A stretch of 64,000 bases of DNA from Actibacterium sp. 188UL27-1 (GTDB lineage Bacteria > Pseudomonadota > Alphaproteobacteria > Rhodobacterales > Rhodobacteraceae), in the NCBI RefSeq assembly GCF_016901225.1, contig NZ_JAFEUL010000002.1:124001-188000 (forward strand). The letters are read 5' to 3'. This document shows positions 56,114 through 64,000 of the stretch, in pieces. The notes beneath the pieces were generated by a model that was given only the letters and a program-made list of their open reading frames with translations, ran no database searches and was not told the origin of the DNA. Position 1 is the first letter of the stretch. The number at the start of each line of letters is the position of its first letter. Both the position numbers and the translations under genes were made by a program.

Positions 56114-56187
56114 TGGAGGCGAGTACCGGAATCGAACCGGTGTACACGGATTTGCAATCCGCTGCGTAACCACTCCGCCAACTCGCC
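56114..56187 (-). tRNA. tRNA-Cys (GCA)
   Basis: Minus strand. Acceptor arms GGCGAGT and ACTCGCC pair fully, discriminator U and encoded CCA follow, T-arm CCGGTTCGATTCCGG, and anticodon loop TTGCAAA with anticodon GCA. It is the likely integration target of the adjacent recombinase. Confidence 0.96.
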
Positions 56188-56358
56188 GTTCTGTTCGTTG
56201 ATATTGATGGTTAGCGCAGACGGTCGCTTAACGCAAGTCGGCCCGTGACGAGTCCTTCGGTGTTTTGGCGGTTTTGTGGATGGCGGCAAATGGGGAGGTG
56301 GCCGCGTTATCCATTCTGGATTGGCTAGCTGCGGCAATGTGCCTTCGTTCATTGCTTT

Positions 56359-56544
56359 GTGCCGCGTCTGGACGCAATCCGGCAGATTGGTGTGACTGAA
56401 CAGACATTCTACCGCTGGAAGAAGAAGTACGGCGGAATGGGCACAGAGCAATTGAAGGAACTGAAGCGGCTTCAGAAAGAGAACGAACGGCTGAGAAAGG
56501 CGGTATTGAGCCGCGGCGTGTTTTCTGGAGGCTCCAACTCCTGA
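56359..56544 (+). mobile_element. IS3-family OrfA fragment
   Basis: Codons for LDAIRQIGVTEQTFYRWKKK, YGGMGTEQLKELKRLQKENE and RLRKAV, the central helix-turn-helix and leucine zipper of IS407-type OrfA proteins. Both ends are missing: the N-terminus is absent and residues after RKAV are unrelated. Only about 150 bases are of IS origin. Confidence 0.75.
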
Positions 56545-57195
56545 GTAGGATGGAGCATCATGAGCCGGACGACGAATAAGTATTCCCCCGAACTGCGCGC
56601 CCGAGCGGTTCGCATGGTTCTGGACCACGCCGGGCAGCATGGGAGCCGCTGGTCGGCGATCCTGTCGATTTCCTCGAAGATCGGTTGCGCATCTCAGACG
56701 CTGAACGCGTGGGGCAAGAAAGCGGAGATTGCCCTCACAGCGTGGCGGTTGGAGGGAGAGACATCCATCCCATTAATCACATGGCCAAGCGGGCGAACCC
56801 CGATCTGATGTCGGATCGGGCAAAGCAGGACAAGGCTTTGCGGCCTGAGATCGAGCGGGTCTGGGAACAGACCTACAAGGTCTACGGGGTGCGCAAGGTC
56901 TGTCACCAGATGCGTCGGGAAGGCTTTGATGTGGCCCGCTGTACCGTTGCTCGGCTGATGAAGAGCATCGGCATCGAAGGCGTCATTCATGGCAAGAAAC
57001 ACAGGACGACGCTCCCGGACAAGTCTCAACCCTGTCCGCTGGACAAGCTGAACCGCCAGTTCAAGGCAAAGGCCGAAGCCCGAGTGGCCTGCTTCGAGTG
57101 CATCGAAGGGTGGTACAATCCCTCGCGCCGACACTCAGCTTTGGGTTACAAGTCGCCGATCAACTACGAAAGGACTGCCGTTGATCGATGTTTGT
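56525..57195 (+). mobile_element. decayed IS3-family element, catalytic core deleted
   Basis: The OrfA start at 56560 (KYSPELRARAVRMVLDHAGQ) runs to about 56720, where a frame change leads to OrfB sequence (KVYGVRKVCHQMRREGFDVA, RCTVARLMKSIGIEGVIHG, then PCPLDKLNRQFKAKA). The next residues, EARVACFECIEGWYNPSRRH then SALGYKSPINYE, are the OrfB C-terminus. The DDE catalytic part between them is deleted, so the element is dead. Confidence 0.75.
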
Positions 57196-58135
57196 ACGAC
57201 GGTACATCTGGCGTTTCATCATCTTTCGTCGATTGATCAGCCCTTCGGTTTGGCGGTTCGAGCATGGTTCCCGTATCGCTGCTGCCACAGCAGCCTGATC
57301 TCTCCGCAGACCGCGAACGAAAGATGCGATCAGACTGTCCCCGGTTGCCTCAAGCCAACTGTCTATTATGTCTTCACGCTCGTTTCGGACCATGTTCGTA
57401 AAGCGGTCCAGCGGTCCAGCGGTCCAGCGGTCCAGCGGGACGCGAGTAGCTGCGAGGTTTGGCAACGCAGCTTCGATCTGCGCGACCTTGAGCGTATTGG
57501 GCCTGCATAATTGGTACTGTCCCATTTTCAGGAGCCGTGCGATCCTTCTGGCTGTTGGATCCTTGTCTGTTCCGGGCGGTATCATTTGCGCGGCGCGGCG
57601 CGGCGCTGTCGTGTCGCCCACTCAGCAGCGCCCCGTAAACTGCCCTTGAATTCATCTGACCTTAGTCGGCGCTAGAGTTGTGTGCCATTCCGGTAACCGT
57701 CATGCCATTCTTGCTCCAGCCTCGGCAAACAAAGGGTCAGGCTGTTCCCGTGCGCGAAACATGTCTTCGCGCCCACCAAAGATGACCTGACGATTGCGCG
57801 CGCCTGTCGCAGCGCTGCCAGAGCCACCGTTGCGATCTGGGGCGACGACCCTGATACTTGGAAGCGCGCTAAGCGACGCCTTTAGAGGGTCGGGCAAGAG
57901 ATTGATAGACGCGCCGCCGTTCGAGGTCGCAGATCAGCGTGCCGTCGCTTTGCCCGTTGCGCCAGGCCCAGTCATCGACACCAACAACTATGAGGTCCAC
58001 CATTGTCTTTGCGGCCCCGGACCGAAAACTACGCAGAAAAGTATCCTTGCGAACCGGCAGCAGACGCCCACGAGCCAGCGCACCAATTCTTGTGGTTGCG
58101 GCGTGCGACGCGCATGCTGTGGGGTAACCGCGGGC
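57195..58135 (-). pseudogene. ISL3-family transposase, frameshifted remnant
   Basis: Minus-strand pieces in different frames line up in the family order: RGRLLPVRKDTFLRSFRS then VVGVDDWAWRNGQSDGTLIC and DLERRR (58100-57900), a frame change to LLPDPLKASLSALPSIRVVA then PDRNGGSGSAATGARNRQV (to about 57770), a poor middle, and SFVRGLRRDQAAVAAAIREP, then NRQTEGLINRRKMMKRQMYR (57300-57200). The N-terminal zinc ribbon and proper 3' end are missing. A 32-base tandem repeat is inside it. Confidence 0.75.
57405..57436. repeat. short tandem repeat, 8 bases x 4
   Basis: GGTCCAGC repeated four times without change, inside the decayed ISL3 transposase. An 8-base period shifts frame, in line with pseudogene status and replication slippage. 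Confidence 0.8.
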
Positions 58136-58145
58136 GCGAACTGTT

Positions 58146-58240
58146 TAGAGCGTCTGACGAAATACCTGAATTACGTAACGCGTTGAAATCTAAAATTTCA
58201 GGCAGTGTTACGTGATTCAGGTTTTTCGCATGACGCTCTA
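58146..58240. mobile_element. 95-base hairpin element, MITE-like
   Basis: Two 34-base arms (58146-58179 and 58207-58240) match as inverted repeats at 29 of 34 positions, beginning TAGAGCGTC and containing ACCTGAA and CGTAAC. The centre holds a further palindrome, TGAAAT-CTAAA-ATTTCA (58184-58200), so the whole can fold as one long hairpin. It has no coding capacity and lies at the edge of the decayed mobile region. Confidence 0.65.
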
Positions 58241-58449
58241 GCGAAAATTTTGATCTGACAGCCCATTGCGCGACAATGGAACCAGCGCGCCTGCAGAATC
58301 CGCATGACTGCGGGTTCTTGTGAGGTCAGATCTGCGGACAATCACCGACGCCAACAGCACGATTTCGTCTGCTTAAGCCACAGAGGCGGGTGTCGCGGTG
58401 GCAATTGGGTCTGTACAAACCCGTGATCCGGAGGCGTCCTCGCGCTTCG

Positions 58450-59103
58450 CTATGCCGGTTGGGAAAGAGGTTGCATTGTATCGGCCACACCCAGTTCCGT
58501 GAGGATGGCGGACAGGTGACCGGCCTTTAATTCATCGACCGGAAAGTGGCTGTCGAGGTCGTCGAAGGACGCGAACATCTCCCGCGACAGGGAGAGCGTC
58601 ACGATGGGCCCAAAGACGAGATGATGCAGCACCTTGTAGTTCTGCGGCCTGTACGACCCCCGTTCAACCCCGGCCGAGATGATCTTTTCCAACACCGCCT
58701 GCTGGCGCGCGATGTAATTCGCATGAAACATCTTGGCGACGTTGGGCATGGTGCGTGACACTTCGGCAATCACTGGCGACAGCCGACCGACGGGCGAGCT
58801 GATCGTGATCCGGTACAGGCAATCAAAAGCCGCCGTGATTTTTTCGACATCATTCAGCGTATCGTCGCCGTGCAGGTCATCCAACTGGTCAACGGCCTGC
58901 GCATATCCATCGGTCACACACGCGATGAACAGATCCTCTTTGCCCGGGAAGTGATGGTAAAGACTGGCTTTTTGGATGCCGCAGACCTTGGCGAGATGGG
59001 TCATCGATGTTCCCGAGAACCCCTTGTCCAGGAAGGCTTGTGTAGCAGCCGCCAGGATTTCCTGACGACGGGAAGAGACGTGATTTTCTTTGACCTCGGC
59101 CAT
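58450..59103 (-). CDS. TetR-family repressor of the RND efflux genes
   Basis: A 217-residue regulator. The N-terminal helix-turn-helix (about 12-60) reads RRQEILAAATQAFLDKGFSG, then MTHLAKVCGIQKASLYHHFP, GKEDLF, the classic TetR pattern. The rest is a ligand-binding domain with no clear subfamily. ATG 59103 is preferred; a TTG at 59112 is closer to AAGGA. It is divergent from the efflux genes, with a palindromic operator between. Confidence 0.9.
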   Translation of the reverse strand: MAEVKENHVSSRRQEILAAATQAFLDKGFSGTSMTHLAKVCGIQKASLYHHFPGKEDLFIACVTDGYAQAVDQLDDLHGDDTLNDVEKITAAFDCLYRITISSPVGRLSPVIAEVSRTMPNVAKMFHANYIARQQAVLEKIISAGVERGSYRPQNYKVLHHLVFGPIVTLSLSREMFASFDDLDSHFPVDELKAGHLSAILTELGVADTMQPLSQPA

Positions 59104-59132
59104 TGACGACAATTTTCCTTACCCTAACTTCC

Positions 59133-59150
59133 CAACCGAACGGTCGGTTG
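59133..59150. promoter_or_regulatory. probable TetR operator between regulator and efflux genes
   Basis: CAACCGA-ACGG-TCGGTTG, a 7-base inverted repeat around four bases. It lies 30 bases before the TetR start and 19 before the adaptor start, so one bound dimer could repress both directions. Confidence 0.65.
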
Positions 59151-59168
59151 ATCTGCACATAGGGGCGC

Positions 59169-60254
59169 ATGATTATGAAACAAGAGATCAGAACACATGT
59201 TCTTGTGCTAGGGGTTGGTGCGATTTTGGCACTGGCGCCGGGTCAAACGATGGCGCAGACGCAAATCCCGCCTGATCCGACCTTTGTCAAAACCCAGGTG
59301 CTGATGCAGGGCGATGGTGTCGTCTCGCGGCAATTTTTCGGGCGTATTGCCGCTGTGGAAACCATCGATCTGTCATTCGAACAACCCGGCTATCTCCAGC
59401 GTCTGGATGCGCCGGAAGGGGTGCGGATCAGCGAAGGCCAATTGGTTGCCCAGCTGGATGTCGGTCCGTTTGAACGTGCCGTTCAGCGGGCGCAGTTGGC
59501 CTTGGCCCAGGCGGAGCGAGAATACAACCGGGCGACCTCGCTTGCCCAGTCGAATACGGGATCCGCCGTGCGGGCCCGCGATGCCGAAACCGCCCGCGAT
59601 CTGGCCCAGGTTGCATTGCGGGACGCGGAAGAGGCGCTGGACGATGCGCGGATCGAAGCGCCATTCAACGGCCTCATCGCCGACCGTATCGCGAGCCCCT
59701 ACACCACAATCTCCCCGGGAGAGCCGATTGTGCGGATGCATGATCTGTCAGAGGTCCGCGTGGAATTTGATCTGCCCGAGCGTCTGCTCAAACAGATCGG
59801 CGATCCCACCCGGGTCGATTTTGAGACCGTGTTGCCGGGCACGAGCGATCCTGTAGACCTGGAATTCCGCGAGTTTCGGGCTGAAGCAAGCGCCATCGGC
59901 CAAAGCTATACGATCTCATTGGCTGTGCCCGACGCATCGGACCTATTCCTGGTTCCGGGCGCCACCGTAACGGTCCGAGCCAGCCTTGATATGACCGCGA
60001 CAGGGATCGCCGCACCAGCGACCGCGATCATCATGGATCCGGATCGTGCAACCGCCGTGATGGTCGTGGGTGAAGGGGATAACGGCCAGTTGATCGCCCG
60101 CAGGCAACCGGTTGATGTCGTGTCCCAAGGGGGCACCACCCTGGCTGTCACCGGCCTGGAAGACGGTGCGGAGATTGTGACAGTCGGCGCGCATCTTCTG
60201 AAAGATGGTCAGCCGATCAAACGCTATACTGGTCTGATCGTCGAAGAGGATTGA
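59169..60254 (+). CDS. RND efflux periplasmic adaptor (membrane fusion protein)
   Basis: A 361-residue exported protein: signal at 1-28 (LVLGVGAILALAPGQTMAQ), then a lipoyl half-motif (YLQRLDAPEGVRISEGQLVAQLD), a coiled-coil hairpin (about 95-160, AQLALAQAEREYNRATSL), the second lipoyl half (ARIEAPFNGLIADRIASPYT), and beta-barrel and proximal domains. It joins the inner-membrane pump to an outer-membrane channel, which is not in the window. Met3 at 59175 is another start. Its stop is four bases before the pump start. Confidence 0.92.
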   Translation: MIMKQEIRTHVLVLGVGAILALAPGQTMAQTQIPPDPTFVKTQVLMQGDGVVSRQFFGRIAAVETIDLSFEQPGYLQRLDAPEGVRISEGQLVAQLDVGPFERAVQRAQLALAQAEREYNRATSLAQSNTGSAVRARDAETARDLAQVALRDAEEALDDARIEAPFNGLIADRIASPYTTISPGEPIVRMHDLSEVRVEFDLPERLLKQIGDPTRVDFETVLPGTSDPVDLEFREFRAEASAIGQSYTISLAVPDASDLFLVPGATVTVRASLDMTATGIAAPATAIIMDPDRATAVMVVGEGDNGQLIARRQPVDVVSQGGTTLAVTGLEDGAEIVTVGAHLLKDGQPIKRYTGLIVEED

Positions 60255-60258
60255 TCCC

Positions 60259-63200
60259 ATGCAAATCGCTCGCCAATCCATCGAAAAGCCCCTTTATACC
60301 TGGATCCTGATCCTGTTTTGCCTTTTCGGTGGGGCAGGGGGATATCTCAGCGTCGGCAAGCTGGAAGACCCGGTCTTTACCCTGAAATCTGCGCTTGTGT
60401 TTACCTCATATCCCGGCGCTACGGCGGCGGAGGTCGCGACAGAAGTGTCCGAGGTGCTCGAAAGCGAAATCCAGAAGATGGATGAGGTCGATACGATCAC
60501 GTCTTCAAACACGCCGGGCCTGTCGGTCATCGAGGTTGAGATCAAGGATATTTACGATGGCACCGAATTGCCCCAGGTCTGGGATGACCTGCGCGACCGG
60601 ATTGCCGATGCCCAACCCAATTTGCCCAGCGGCGCATTTCCGCCCCAGGTGAATGACAGTTTTGGCGATGTCTATGGCCTTTACTACGCCGTCAGTGCGC
60701 CGGGCTATTCCGACAGTGATATTTGGGAATTGGCCACGTTCCTGCGCCGCGAATTGCTATCGGTCCGCGGCGTTGCGGATGCCGAGGTGCTTGGCCTGCC
60801 GGAAGAAGCGATCTTTGTGGAGCCGGAAAGTGCGACGCTCAACGCGCTTGGTGTTCCGCCCGACGCGATTCTGGGTGCTGTGTCTTCCGCTGATGCCGTC
60901 ACGCCAACTGGTACCGCTGATAATGGACGCCAGGACCTGCGCGTCGATGCCCCTGCGGCCGAGGATAGCGTGGCCAAGATCAGCGCCCTGACCTTTGGGT
61001 TTCAAGGAGAGATCATCAATCTTATTGACGTGGCCGGGGTCGAGCGGGGACGCGTTGACGCCCCTCGCCATATCGTCCGCCATAACGGGGTGGAGGCGTT
61101 CACCATTGGCGTCGCTGGTCTGACATCCGAAAACATCGTGGCGGTCGGCAAACGCGTCGAAGATCGGGTGGCCGAACTGACACCGCTTTTGCCTGTCGGC
61201 GTCGCGCTGGAGCCGATCTATGAACAACACCGCGTCGTGGACACGGCCAACAAGGACTTTCTGGTCAGCCTCGCGTTATCGGTCGGCGTGGTGATCGGTG
61301 TGCTGGCACTCTTCATGGGGTGGCGTGCGGCTGTGGTCGTTGGTGGCTCTCTGCTTTTGACGGTGACATTCACGTTCTTCTTCATGGCGCTGTTCGATAT
61401 CAAGGTGGAGCGGATCAGCCTGGGTGCGCTTATCATCGCCATGGGGATGCTGGTCGACAACGCGATCGTCGTGGCCGAAGGGATGCAGATCCAGATGCGC
61501 CGCGGGCGCAAGGCGGCCGATGCCGCGGCAGAGGTTGCCCGCCGCACCCAGATCCCGCTGCTTGGTGCGACGGTGATCGGGGTCATGGCTTTCGCCGGAA
61601 TCGGCCTTAGCCCCGACAGTTCGGGCGAGTTTTTGTTCTCGCTCTTCGCCGTGATCTCGATCTCGCTGATGCTGTCCTGGCTGCTGGCCGTCACGGTGAC
61701 ACCACTGTTGGCCAGCTACTTTTTCCGCGTCAGTGCGGCGGGGCAGGGTGGTGATCCCTATGATACCTGGTTTTTCCGCTCCTATGGGTGGATCGTTCGG
61801 GGGGCCTTGCGTGTGCGCTGGCTTGTGATCATGGCGCTGATCGGTGGGACGGTCGCGTGTTTCTGGGCCTTTGGCATGGTCACGCAGCAGTTTTTCCCGC
61901 CAGCCAACACCCCGCTTTTCTACCTCAACTATAAGGCGGCCCAGGGGACCAAGATCCAGGATGTTGCGAACGATCTTGAAATCGTCGAAGCGTGGCTGGA
62001 TGAGCGGCCGGATGTCGTTGCCTATACCACAAGCGTCGGGCGCAGCCTGACCCGGTTTGTCCTGACCTACACACCGCAGGACCCCGATCCCTCTCTTGGG
62101 CAATTGGTCATCCGCGCAACGTCATCAGAAGACATCCCGGTCCTGCGCGATGACCTGGCCGACTTTGCCAAAGATAGGTTGCCCTGGGCCGAAACCCGCG
62201 TCGAACAGATCATCTATGGTCCCCCTGTCGGCGCGGATGTCGAGGTGCGCCTGAGTGGGCCCGACCCGGATGTGCTGCGCGCACTCGCCGATGAAGCGCA
62301 GCAGATTTTCGAAGAGCAGACCGACCTGCTGGTCACCGAACGTTCGGATTGGCGGGAGCGTGAACTGGGCACTCGGCCGATCTATGCCACCGACCGGTCC
62401 CAGACCCTGGGCATCGGGCGCAGCGATGTCTCCCAGGCCATCGCACTTGCCACCGACGGCATCCGCGCTGGTACCTTGCGGGAGCGGGAACGTCTGATCC
62501 CCATCGTCATTCGCACGCCACGTGACGAACTGGGCCAGGATACCGCCCTTTTGGATCAACTGGTCTATGCCCCGGCCACCGGCGGCTATACCAACCTGTC
62601 GCAAACGATTGACGGGTTCGATGTGGTCGTCCGCGACACGCTGATCCAGCGCCGGGACCGTGTCCCGACGATCAGCGTGCAGGGCTTTACGGTGCCGGGC
62701 GTTTTGCCCCCTGTCGCCTTTGGCGAGGTGCGCGCGGCCGTCGAAGGCATCGCCATACCGCCCGGATACCGCATGGAATGGGGCGGTGAGTTCGAAAGCG
62801 CAGGCGACGCCATGGCCAGCTTGGGCAAGCAGATGCCGCTCAGCTTTGGCGTCATGCTCCTGATCACCGTTTTGCTGTTTGGTAAGCTCCGCCAGACTGC
62901 GGTGATCTGGACAATCGTGCCCATGGCTGTCAACGGTGTGGCCCTTGGCCTGCTCTTTACCGGGTTGCCGTTCAGCTTCACCGCAATGCTGGGCCTTTTG
63001 AGCCTGTCGGGAATGCTGATCAAAAACGCAATCGTCCTGGTCGAAGAGATCGACGCCCAGAAGGAAGAAGAGGGCCTGCCCCAATCAGAAGCGGTTGTGC
63101 AGGCCTCTATCAGCCGTTTGCGTCCTGTCATTCTGGCCGCGACGACGACGATCCTGGGCATGGTGCCGTTACTCTTTGATGTGTTCTTCGCCTCCATGGC

Positions 63201-63393
63201 GGTGACGATCATGGCTGGTCTGGGCTTTGCCTCTCTGCTGACCCTGATTGGCATTCCCGCCCTTTACCACACCTACCTACGCAAGGAGCGCCGGGCCGAG
63301 AAGGCAGCGAAAAACGCGCCTCAAACACCCACGCCACAACGGGGCCCGATCCAGCATGGGCCGAAACAAATCAAACCGCTTGCGGCGGAATAG
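60259..63393 (+). CDS. RND-family efflux pump, AcrB-like permease
   Basis: A 1044-residue inner-membrane pump with twelve helices: TM1 near 10-30, six more at about 335-550, and the C-terminal group at about 865-1010, with two large periplasmic loops. TM4 has GMLVDNAIVVAEGMQIQMRR, where the usual Asp-Asp proton-relay pair is Asp-Asn. The C-terminal repeat has LLSLSGMLIKNAIVLVEEID with the essential lysine. It drives proton-coupled export with the adaptor. The substrate is unknown. Confidence 0.93.
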   Translation: MQIARQSIEKPLYTWILILFCLFGGAGGYLSVGKLEDPVFTLKSALVFTSYPGATAAEVATEVSEVLESEIQKMDEVDTITSSNTPGLSVIEVEIKDIYDGTELPQVWDDLRDRIADAQPNLPSGAFPPQVNDSFGDVYGLYYAVSAPGYSDSDIWELATFLRRELLSVRGVADAEVLGLPEEAIFVEPESATLNALGVPPDAILGAVSSADAVTPTGTADNGRQDLRVDAPAAEDSVAKISALTFGFQGEIINLIDVAGVERGRVDAPRHIVRHNGVEAFTIGVAGLTSENIVAVGKRVEDRVAELTPLLPVGVALEPIYEQHRVVDTANKDFLVSLALSVGVVIGVLALFMGWRAAVVVGGSLLLTVTFTFFFMALFDIKVERISLGALIIAMGMLVDNAIVVAEGMQIQMRRGRKAADAAAEVARRTQIPLLGATVIGVMAFAGIGLSPDSSGEFLFSLFAVISISLMLSWLLAVTVTPLLASYFFRVSAAGQGGDPYDTWFFRSYGWIVRGALRVRWLVIMALIGGTVACFWAFGMVTQQFFPPANTPLFYLNYKAAQGTKIQDVANDLEIVEAWLDERPDVVAYTTSVGRSLTRFVLTYTPQDPDPSLGQLVIRATSSEDIPVLRDDLADFAKDRLPWAETRVEQIIYGPPVGADVEVRLSGPDPDVLRALADEAQQIFEEQTDLLVTERSDWRERELGTRPIYATDRSQTLGIGRSDVSQAIALATDGIRAGTLRERERLIPIVIRTPRDELGQDTALLDQLVYAPATGGYTNLSQTIDGFDVVVRDTLIQRRDRVPTISVQGFTVPGVLPPVAFGEVRAAVEGIAIPPGYRMEWGGEFESAGDAMASLGKQMPLSFGVMLLITVLLFGKLRQTAVIWTIVPMAVNGVALGLLFTGLPFSFTAMLGLLSLSGMLIKNAIVLVEEIDAQKEEEGLPQSEAVVQASISRLRPVILAATTTILGMVPLLFDVFFASMAVTIMAGLGFASLLTLIGIPALYHTYLRKERRAEKAAKNAPQTPTPQRGPIQHGPKQIKPLAAE

Positions 63394-63445
63394 TCGCCGC
63401 GGCGCGTTAAAGACTTATCATTATAAACAAGGAAAGGACCGCAGC

Positions 63446-64000
63446 ATGTACGCAATTCTCCTTGGCTCCATCGGATCCGTCGTCGAGACCTCAGAAATGC
63501 AGCGCACCGCCTTTAACATGGCCTTTCGGGAACACGGCCTGAACTGGACGTGGCAACGCGACTTTTATCAGAACATGTTGCGGATATCGGGCGGGTCCGG
63601 GCGCATCGCGACCTATGCTGCGGGATGTGGGCAAACCGTGGACCCGATCGCGATCCACGCGACCAAGACCCGGATTTTCAATGATCTGCTGGACGAAAGC
63701 GGGATCGAATTGCGACGCGGCGTCCTGAGCCTGCTGGCCTTTGCCAAGAGCATGGGCTGCAAGACGGGTTTCATCACCTCGACAGAGCTGCAGACCGTCA
63801 ACCGCATCCGCGCTGGGATCAAGGTTGGCCCCGGCACAACATTCGATGTTTTTACCAGCCGCCATAATGGTTTGGCCGACAAGCCTGATCCGGCAGTCTA
63901 CAGGTATGCCCTGGCTGAGCTTGGCATCGCCCCGGCCAAGGCCGTCGCGATCGAAGATAATGCCGACGGCATCCGCGCCGCCAAGGCCGCGGGCCTCGTT
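63446..64000 (+). CDS. HAD-fold protein lacking the catalytic aspartates, cut by the window end
   Basis: 185 codons are visible from ATG 63446 (AAAGGA upstream), the frame open at the window end. The fold is that of a CbbY/phosphatase-like HAD protein: a cap after motif I, motif II-like FITSTELQTVNRI, the motif III lysine in KPDPAVYRYALAELGI, and motif IV VAIEDNADGIRAAKAAGL. But motif I, normally DxDGT/V, reads LLGSIGSVVET, so both aspartates (nucleophile and acid/base) are replaced by Gly and Ile. A regulatory or binding role is likely rather than phosphatase activity. Confidence 0.8.
   Translation, partial: MYAILLGSIGSVVETSEMQRTAFNMAFREHGLNWTWQRDFYQNMLRISGGSGRIATYAAGCGQTVDPIAIHATKTRIFNDLLDESGIELRRGVLSLLAFAKSMGCKTGFITSTELQTVNRIRAGIKVGPGTTFDVFTSRHNGLADKPDPAVYRYALAELGIAPAKAVAIEDNADGIRAAKAAGLV

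Noticed and set aside
53974-56187. Direct-repeat attachment site pair flanking the integrase remnant
   Set aside because: I looked for a second copy of the tRNA-Cys 3' end near 53.9 kb and found none, so element borders cannot be given.
57405-57436. Possible CRISPR-like repeats
   Set aside because: Repeats are 8 bases with no spacers, within a transposase remnant; a slippage tract.

Overview
The window is a 64 kb piece of a high-GC alphaproteobacterial chromosome, almost certainly from the Rhodobacteraceae, roseobacter side. Pointers are several families typical of that group (DUF2852, DUF2927, the paired RlmI-like methyltransferase and PIN gene, a VPLPA-CTERM protein), an enlarged TRAP transporter, taurine/sulfonate genes (tpa, tauBC, an HpsN-like dehydrogenase) and an Entner-Doudoroff edd-eda pair. 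All function calls come from reading motifs and domain order; no database search was run.

Layout. 0-5.7 kb: the end of a cytochrome c maturation gene (ccmG), then the split ilvB...ilvH locus read leftwards. In front of ilvB there is a full transcription attenuator: promoter, a 15-residue Ile/Leu/Val leader peptide, an antiterminator arm and a terminator. 5.9-8.3 kb: a small secreted protein, a DUF3179 protein and a gene-poor stretch. 8.3-15 kb: a Cache-domain histidine kinase and NarL-type regulator divergent from a three-gene TRAP transporter with unusually large membrane subunits. 15-27.6 kb: housekeeping genes (bpt, RDD, DUF2852, glnE, eda-edd behind a LacI-type operator, RlmI-like methyltransferase, PIN protein, M48 protease), a probable NTF2-like pseudogene with one in-frame stop, and very small genes. 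27.7-41.6 kb: VWA/CoxE-like protein, DUF2927 lipoprotein, GNATs, DMT exporter, a nucleoside hydrolase-GNAT-selO operon with 4-base overlaps, an alpha/beta hydrolase-OsmC fusion, a lytic transglycosylase and two unrecognised membrane proteins.

41.7-50.8 kb is a sulfonate and one-carbon block: taurine:pyruvate aminotransferase divergent from tauB-tauC (no tauA seen), an HpsN-like dehydrogenase, and a dimethylglycine-dehydrogenase-like flavoprotein. The tauB-tauC junction carries four tandem copies of a ribosome-binding-site/start-codon module that also forms a 25-codon bridging ORF. 51-53.9 kb holds a chemoreceptor with a C-terminal W-x-x-F tail, followed by cheD.

54-58.2 kb is an eroded mobile region around tRNA-Cys: an IS3-family fragment, a DotA/TraY-like fragment, a mobilisation-protein fragment, a tyrosine recombinase lacking its N-terminus and ending 15 bases from the tRNA, two more IS3 remnants, a decayed ISL3 transposase and a hairpin MITE-like element. 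58.4-64 kb returns to core-like sequence: a TetR regulator divergent from an RND efflux adaptor and pump, then a HAD-fold protein (cut by the window end) whose two catalytic aspartates are missing.

Two families of dispersed intergenic inverted repeats each occur twice in the window (near 0.25 and 26.7 kb; near 0.55 and 35.0 kb).
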